A stretch of 8,675 nt of DNA from assembly GCA_945946745.1 (NCBI GenBank), contig CAMEWZ010000068.1:1-8675 (forward strand). Reading direction: 5' to 3'. This document shows, piece by piece, positions 5,065-8,675 of the stretch (positions are counted from its first letter, which is position 1; the number at the start of each line of letters is the position of its first letter). This DNA is from an uncultured Clostridia bacterium. Its GTDB lineage: Bacteria; Bacillota; Clostridia; Oscillospirales; Oscillospiraceae. Both the position numbers and the translations under genes were made by a program. The notes under the pieces are model-generated. The model searched no databases. It was not told the origin of the DNA and worked only from the letters and a program-made list of their open reading frames with translations.

Positions 5065-5986
5065 ATATCACACGCGCAATAAATTCCGTCACGATCTTCC
5101 GGTAGCGGGGCATGTCTGTCAGATAGCTCAGCCCGTGATCCGCTCCGGGGAAGGTGCAGCGGGTGACGAGGGCTGGATTGGCAGCTTGCACCTCCGCGCT
5201 CATATCACAGGGCACAAAGCCGTCGGCCTCGCCATGAATCAGCAGGATGGGTACCTGGGCATGTTTTACCGCCCGGGCGGCGTCGGTCTCGTTCAAGTCG
5301 AAGCCGCCGTAGACCTTTGCACCCACCGTGGCGAACAGCCAGGCGAGCCAGTCGGGAATCCGCATCCCCTTGGCTACCTTGCGGATGATCTTGCTGGGGG
5401 AGGAGTAGGGGCAGTCGGCAATGATGCCCTTCACATTCTCCGGCAGGCCTACCTCCGAGGCCATCAGCACCGTGGCTGCGCCCATGGAGACGCCATAGAG
5501 CAGAATTTTTGTGTTTTCGCCGAAGCGCTCCACCGCGTACTGCACCCAGCTCAGCACATCCCAGCGCTCCTTAATGCCGAAGGTGATGCTGCGGCCCTGG
5601 CTGTTTCCATGGGCGCGCTGATCCACCAGCAGCAGGTTGTGCCCCAACTGGAAGCTCAGTTCCGCGCCGCCGCAAAAGTCCGTCAGGCAGGAGCTGCGGT
5701 AGCCGTGAAAGCCGATATCCAGCGGCGCACCATCAGCGACTTGGTAGTACCGCCCGAACAGGGTTAGCCCGTCCTGGGACTGGATGGTGACGGTTTCACA
5801 GGGGCGATCCAGCAGCTGGCGGTATAGCCGTGCCATTTCCTCCCGGTAGGGGTCATACTGCTTGCCGCTGTGGGCGGGAATTTTGTCCCGGCCCTCCTTG
5901 GGGGAGTAGAAGGCGATGCGGTAGGCGTAATACCCACCGAATAGCAGCGCGGCCAGGATAAGGCATAGGAAAAGAATCCAGATCAT
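5063..5986 (-). CDS. Membrane-anchored alpha/beta hydrolase
   Basis: This 307-residue serine hydrolase has an N-terminal membrane helix at about 2-22 (IWILFLCLILAALLFGGYYAY), likely an uncleaved anchor. The alpha/beta hydrolase domain runs from about residue 65 to the end. The catalytic triad is readable: nucleophile Ser167 in GVSMG (165-169), Asp255 in HGEAD (251-255) and His284 in GADHG (281-285). HGYRSS (94-99) supplies the oxyanion region, and LVDQRAHGNSQG (120-131) is a usual family block. Such proteins act as esterases, peptidases or thioesterases; the substrate cannot be read from sequence. ATG 5984-5986 follows the stop of the HAD gene after one base, with GGAG 8 nt upstream, so the pair is very likely cotranscribed and coupled. 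Codon use looks like its neighbours. Confidence 0.92.
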   Translation of the reverse strand: MIWILFLCLILAALLFGGYYAYRIAFYSPKEGRDKIPAHSGKQYDPYREEMARLYRQLLDRPCETVTIQSQDGLTLFGRYYQVADGAPLDIGFHGYRSSCLTDFCGGAELSFQLGHNLLLVDQRAHGNSQGRSITFGIKERWDVLSWVQYAVERFGENTKILLYGVSMGAATVLMASEVGLPENVKGIIADCPYSSPSKIIRKVAKGMRIPDWLAWLFATVGAKVYGGFDLNETDAARAVKHAQVPILLIHGEADGFVPCDMSAEVQAANPALVTRCTFPGADHGLSYLTDMPRYRKIVTEFIARVI

Positions 5987-5987
5987 G

Positions 5988-6692
5988 TTACAGGCTCCGA
6001 ATGTAATCCATCAATTCCGGGAAGCTGCCCTGGGGGTACTGGGAAATGTCCCGGTTTTCCCGGTTGATTAAGCAATCCGTCAGCAAGAACACCTGGAATC
6101 CCAGTTCCCTGGCTACCATGTCCTCGGTAACATCGTTTCCCACCATGAGGCACTGCTCTCCGGTGAGGTTTAGTTTGCCCAGAATTTCCCGGTAGTAGTC
6201 GGAATTGGGCTTACAGTAGCGGGAATTTTCGTAGGTCGTGATGAGGGAGAAGGTCTCCGGCTCCAGTCCGGCCCATGTTACCCGGCTGTGGGTGGCAATG
6301 GCGGGGAACAGGGGATTGGTGGCCAGCACCACGGACAGGCCCATTTCCTTGATTTCCCGGATGGTTTCCCCGGCCCGGGGATTAAAGCCACAATCGTTGC
6401 GCACCTCCTGGAATTCCACACGGTAGAATTCCTCAAACAGCGGCGCATCCACCTGGGTATCCCGGTCAAAGAACCGGTTGAAAACGTTCCAGAAAACCGT
6501 CTCATTGAAAACGCTGCCGTCGTTTTTCACCATGGCTCCGGTACCGGCCCAGACGGCCTTGACCAGAGTGTCCGGGTCGTAGCCGTAAGGGGCCATTTTT
6601 CTGGCCATGCGGCCTAAGTAGTTTTTGACGAATACCTCTTGATCCATGGGCAGCAGTGTGCCATCCAGGTCAAAGAAAACGGTTGTAATCAT
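5988..6692 (-). CDS. HAD family hydrolase (phosphatase-like)
   Basis: This 234-residue protein belongs to the haloacid dehalogenase superfamily, mostly small-molecule phosphatases acting through an aspartyl-phosphate. All four motifs are present: DLDGTLL (8-14, nucleophile Asp8 and acid/base Asp10), Thr125 in VVLATNP, Lys161 in YCKPNSDYY, and the metal-binding acidic motif GNDVTED (185-191). An alpha-helical cap of the C1 type fits residues 15-105. The natural substrate is unknown. The start at 6690-6692 has GAGGT 5 nt upstream. The gene is first in a two-gene unit with the alpha/beta hydrolase. I see no good promoter in the 79 nt upstream. Expression may come from read-through of the metY-metA transcript past the intervening hairpin, or from a promoter that departs from consensus. 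Confidence 0.93.
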   Translation of the reverse strand: MITTVFFDLDGTLLPMDQEVFVKNYLGRMARKMAPYGYDPDTLVKAVWAGTGAMVKNDGSVFNETVFWNVFNRFFDRDTQVDAPLFEEFYRVEFQEVRNDCGFNPRAGETIREIKEMGLSVVLATNPLFPAIATHSRVTWAGLEPETFSLITTYENSRYCKPNSDYYREILGKLNLTGEQCLMVGNDVTEDMVARELGFQVFLLTDCLINRENRDISQYPQGSFPELMDYIRSL

Positions 6693-6730
6693 AAGTTACC
6701 TCGCATGATTGGAATGACTTTCTGATGCAA

Positions 6731-6765
6731 TCTCCGCCGTCCCGTTTTGGCAGGAACGGCGGAGA
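6731..6765 (-). terminator. Hairpin after metA, probable leaky terminator
   Basis: TCTCCGCCGT (6731-6740) and ACGGCGGAGA (6756-6765) form a perfect 10-bp stem with a 15-nt loop that can partly pair further. It lies 6 nt after the metA stop. On the minus strand it is followed by TTGCATCAG, not a T-run, so termination may be incomplete. Confidence 0.55.
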
Positions 6766-6771
6766 ACTGTT

Positions 6772-7707
6772 TTACCGTGGGGTGGATTCCCGGCCCACGG
6801 CCATGATGTCGTAGGGGGTGGTCTGGTAGACGAAATAGTTCAGCCAGTTGCTGTAGAGCAGATTGGCGTGGCTCCGCCAGCGGACGATGGGGGGCTGGGT
6901 ATCATCGTCACCTGGGTAATAATTCGCGGGAACATGGATGGGAAGGCCCAGGTTTTTGTCCCGGCGGTACTCCTTTTCCAGTGTGTCCGCGTCATATTCC
7001 GAGTGGCCGGTGACGAAAATCTGGCGGCCCTCCTTGTTCATGACAGCGTAGACCCCCGCCTCCGGAGAGGAGGCCAGAATTTTCAGCCCCGGCACCTTCT
7101 CAATGTCCCCCCGGTAAACGGTGGTGTGGCGGGAGTGGGGAATCCAGAATTCATCGTCAAAGCCCCGAAGGAGGATGGCCCGCTTGTAGTCGGCGTGATG
7201 GGGGTATACCCCGAACAGCTTTTCCGGAAGCGGATGCTTTTGAATGCCATAGTGGTAGTAAAGCCCTGCCTGGGCGGCCCAGCAGATGTGGAAGGTGGAG
7301 TGGACATGGGTTTTGCTCCACTCCATGATCCGGCACAGCTCCGGCCAGTAGTCCACGTCCTCAAAGGGCATCTGTTCGACGGGAGCCCCGGTGATGACCA
7401 TGCCGTCGAATTTTCGGTCTTTCAGTTCGTCGAAGGTCTTGTAGAAGGTCAGCAGATGCTCCTGGGGCGTGTTCTTGGATTGGTGGGAGGAGATCATCAT
7501 CAGCTCCAGATGCACCTGCAAGGGGGTGTTGCCCAGCAGGCGGCTGAGCTGAGTCTCGGTGACGATCTTGGTGGGCATTAGGTTCAGCAGCACGATTTCC
7601 AGGGGACGGATGTGCTGGGTTTCCGCCCGGGTTCTACGCATGACGAAGATGTTTTCGTTTTGCAGGACTCCGGCGGCGGGCAGGTCATTGGGTATTTGAA
7701 TGGGCAC
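6772..7707 (-). CDS. metA: Homoserine O-acetyltransferase (MetA family, Glu111 type)
   Basis: MetA activates homoserine by acylation, the committed step of methionine synthesis. The 311-residue length is normal. The catalytic Cys142 lies in HICWAAQAGLY (140-150), and His235 and Glu237 in FVTGHSEYD (231-239) complete the active site. Residue 111 is Glu (TGAPVEQMPFED, 106-117). In characterised members Glu111 goes with acetyl-CoA and Gly111 (as in Escherichia coli) with succinyl-CoA, so this one probably makes O-acetylhomoserine despite the common succinyltransferase label. The start is GTG at 7705-7707, giving the standard N-terminus MPIQIPNDLPAAGVLQNENIF (first residue read as Met), with AGGAGG 7 nt upstream. 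It follows the metY-like gene after 15 nt, in one operon. Control of the operon lies outside the window. Confidence 0.95.
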   Translation of the reverse strand: MPIQIPNDLPAAGVLQNENIFVMRRTRAETQHIRPLEIVLLNLMPTKIVTETQLSRLLGNTPLQVHLELMMISSHQSKNTPQEHLLTFYKTFDELKDRKFDGMVITGAPVEQMPFEDVDYWPELCRIMEWSKTHVHSTFHICWAAQAGLYYHYGIQKHPLPEKLFGVYPHHADYKRAILLRGFDDEFWIPHSRHTTVYRGDIEKVPGLKILASSPEAGVYAVMNKEGRQIFVTGHSEYDADTLEKEYRRDKNLGLPIHVPANYYPGDDDTQPPIVRWRSHANLLYSNWLNYFVYQTTPYDIMAVGRESTPR

Positions 7708-7722
7708 GCTGCGTCCTCCTGG
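7708..7722 (-). promoter_or_regulatory. Ribosome binding site that decides the GTG start of metA
   Basis: AGGAGG (complement of 7715-7720) sits 2 nt after the TAA of the upstream gene and 7 nt before GTG 7707. There is no nearby in-frame ATG that would give the conserved MetA N-terminus, so the GTG is well supported. Confidence 0.85.
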
Positions 7723-8675
7723 TTATACGTTGTCCAGCGCCTGGGCAATATCTGCGATCAAGTCCTGGGCGTTTTCCAGGCCGCAGCTCAGACGGATCAA
7801 GTCGGCGCCCACCCCGGCAGCGTCCAGCTCCGCGTCGGTCATCTGCCGGTGGGTGGAGGAGGCCGGGTGCAGGCAGCAGGTGCGGGAATCGGCTACATGG
7901 GTCTCGATGGAGCCCAACTTCAGATGCTTCATGAAGGTTTCCGCCGCCTTCCGTCCGCCGTGAAGGCCGAAGGAGATGACGCCGCAGGAGCCGTTGGGCA
8001 TGTACTTTTTCGCCAGGTCATAATATTTGTCGCCCTCCAGGCCGCAGTATTTGACCCACTTGACCTTTTCGTGGCCCTGTAGGTACTCGGCAATGGCCTG
8101 GGCGTTGGCGCAGTGCTGCTTCATCCGGAAGGGCAGGCTTTCCAGACCCAGGTTCAGAATGTAAGCCACCTGGGGCGACTGGACGCAGCCAAAGTCCCGC
8201 ATGAGCTGGGCGGTGCACTTGGTGATGAAGGCGCCGCCGATGCCGAAACGCTCCGTGTAGGTCACACCATGGTAGCTGTCGTCTGGGGTCGTAAGGCCCG
8301 GGAACTTTTCGGCGTGGGCAGTCCAGTCGAACTTGCCGCTGTCCACAATGCAGCCGCCTATGGCGGAGGCGTGGCCGTCCATGTACTTGGTGGTGGAGTG
8401 GGTCACGATGTCCGCACCCCATTCAAAGGGGCGGCAGTTGACGGGGGTGGCGAAGGTGTTGTCCACGATGAGAGGAACCCCGTGGGCGTGGGCGGCCCGG
8501 GCGAATTTCTCGATGTCCAGCACCGTCAGGGCGGGGTTGGCGATGGTCTCGCCGAACACGGCCTTGGTATTGGGCCGGAAGGCGGCGTTCAGCTCTTCCT
8601 CGGTGCAGTCGGGGTCAATAAAGGTGGTTTCCAGGCCCATTTTCTTCATGGTCACGGAGAACAGGTTGAAGCTGC
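7723..8675 (-). CDS. metY: O-acetylhomoserine sulfhydrylase (MetY-like), C-terminal part
   Basis: The gene runs off the right edge: about 317 codons are visible, and roughly the first 110 residues are missing by comparison with the usual 425-430. It is a PLP enzyme of the Cys/Met metabolism family that makes homocysteine from O-acetylhomoserine and sulfide. The frame is open to the last base, reading SFNLFSVTMKKMG at the edge, so the GTG at 8655 is internal and not a start. Visible signatures are FGETIANPAL, PLIVDNTFATP (cofactor-binding aspartate) and HSTTKYMDGHAS, whose Lys (codon 8386-8388) is the PLP lysine. The block RFGIGGAFITKCTAQLMRDFG and the end RLSCGLENAQDLIADIAQAL are typical of this long-type sulfhydrylase, not of the shorter cystathionine synthases. 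It is directly upstream of metA in one operon. Confidence 0.95.
   Translation of the reverse strand, partial: SFNLFSVTMKKMGLETTFIDPDCTEEELNAAFRPNTKAVFGETIANPALTVLDIEKFARAAHAHGVPLIVDNTFATPVNCRPFEWGADIVTHSTTKYMDGHASAIGGCIVDSGKFDWTAHAEKFPGLTTPDDSYHGVTYTERFGIGGAFITKCTAQLMRDFGCVQSPQVAYILNLGLESLPFRMKQHCANAQAIAEYLQGHEKVKWVKYCGLEGDKYYDLAKKYMPNGSCGVISFGLHGGRKAAETFMKHLKLGSIETHVADSRTCCLHPASSTHRQMTDAELDAAGVGADLIRLSCGLENAQDLIADIAQALDNV

Noticed and set aside
5027..5767. Plus-strand open frame opposite the alpha/beta hydrolase
   Set aside because: It begins inside the terminator hairpin and lies antisense to a gene with an intact catalytic triad; no ribosome site or family signal.
6693..6730. Housekeeping promoter for the HAD gene (TTGCAT with a -10 17 nt on)
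   Set aside because: The position 17 nt downstream reads CATGCG, which matches the -10 consensus at only two bases.
6868..8082. Plus-strand open frames opposite metA and metY
   Set aside because: These are antisense shadows of two strongly conserved enzymes caused by GC-rich codon use.
8650..8655. GTG at 8655 as the start of the MetY-like gene
   Set aside because: The frame continues to the window edge with conserved sequence (SFNLFS) and the protein would lack about a quarter of its usual length.

Overview
The window looks like the chromosome of a GC-rich, low-redundancy Clostridia member, most likely an Oscillospirales-type gut Firmicute. This is inferred from four things: strong AGGAGG ribosome sites before most genes, near-consensus TTGACA/TATAAT promoters, AsnA, and a sigma factor paired with a DUF4179-type anti-sigma. 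I cannot name the species from the sequence alone. Nine coding regions are well supported (two cut by the window edges), plus one small doubtful ORF. There is no tRNA, rRNA, CRISPR array or insertion sequence.

Layout, left to right. Positions 1-69 (minus) hold the first 23 codons of a Phd/YefM-type antitoxin, with its own promoter and a palindrome over the -10. A cytidylate-kinase-like gene (256-891, minus) has a perfect consensus promoter and a hairpin terminator. Then comes a possible 51-codon cysteine-containing ORF (1037-1192, minus), divergent from an AEC-family permease (1289-2227, plus). The permease converges on asnA, ammonia-dependent asparagine synthetase (2279-3289, minus), with a shared hairpin between them. 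asnA is divergent from an ECF-type sigma factor gene (3455-3937, plus), which overlaps a membrane protein gene that is probably its anti-sigma factor (3930-5021). The asnA/sigma intergenic region carries four separate inverted repeats in about 106 bp and is the most structured non-coding stretch here. A perfect 12-bp GAAA-loop terminator ends the sigma operon.

The right half is all on the minus strand, read right to left. The 3' part of an O-acetylhomoserine sulfhydrylase (metY-like, 7723 to beyond 8675) is followed after 15 nt by metA (6772-7707, GTG start). A hairpin then separates these from a two-gene unit of a HAD phosphatase (5988-6692) and a membrane-anchored alpha/beta hydrolase (5063-5986), spaced by one base. 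MetA and MetY form a two-step route from homoserine to homocysteine. MetA carries Glu111, the residue associated with acetyl-CoA use, which fits the MetY partner. The sigma/anti-sigma pair is a separate signalling unit.

Most of the window is ordinary housekeeping and accessory content. I did not find a clearly new multi-gene system. The parts most worth checking are the palindrome-rich asnA/sigma region, the nested repeats in the kinase promoter, the antitoxin operator, and the small cysteine ORF.
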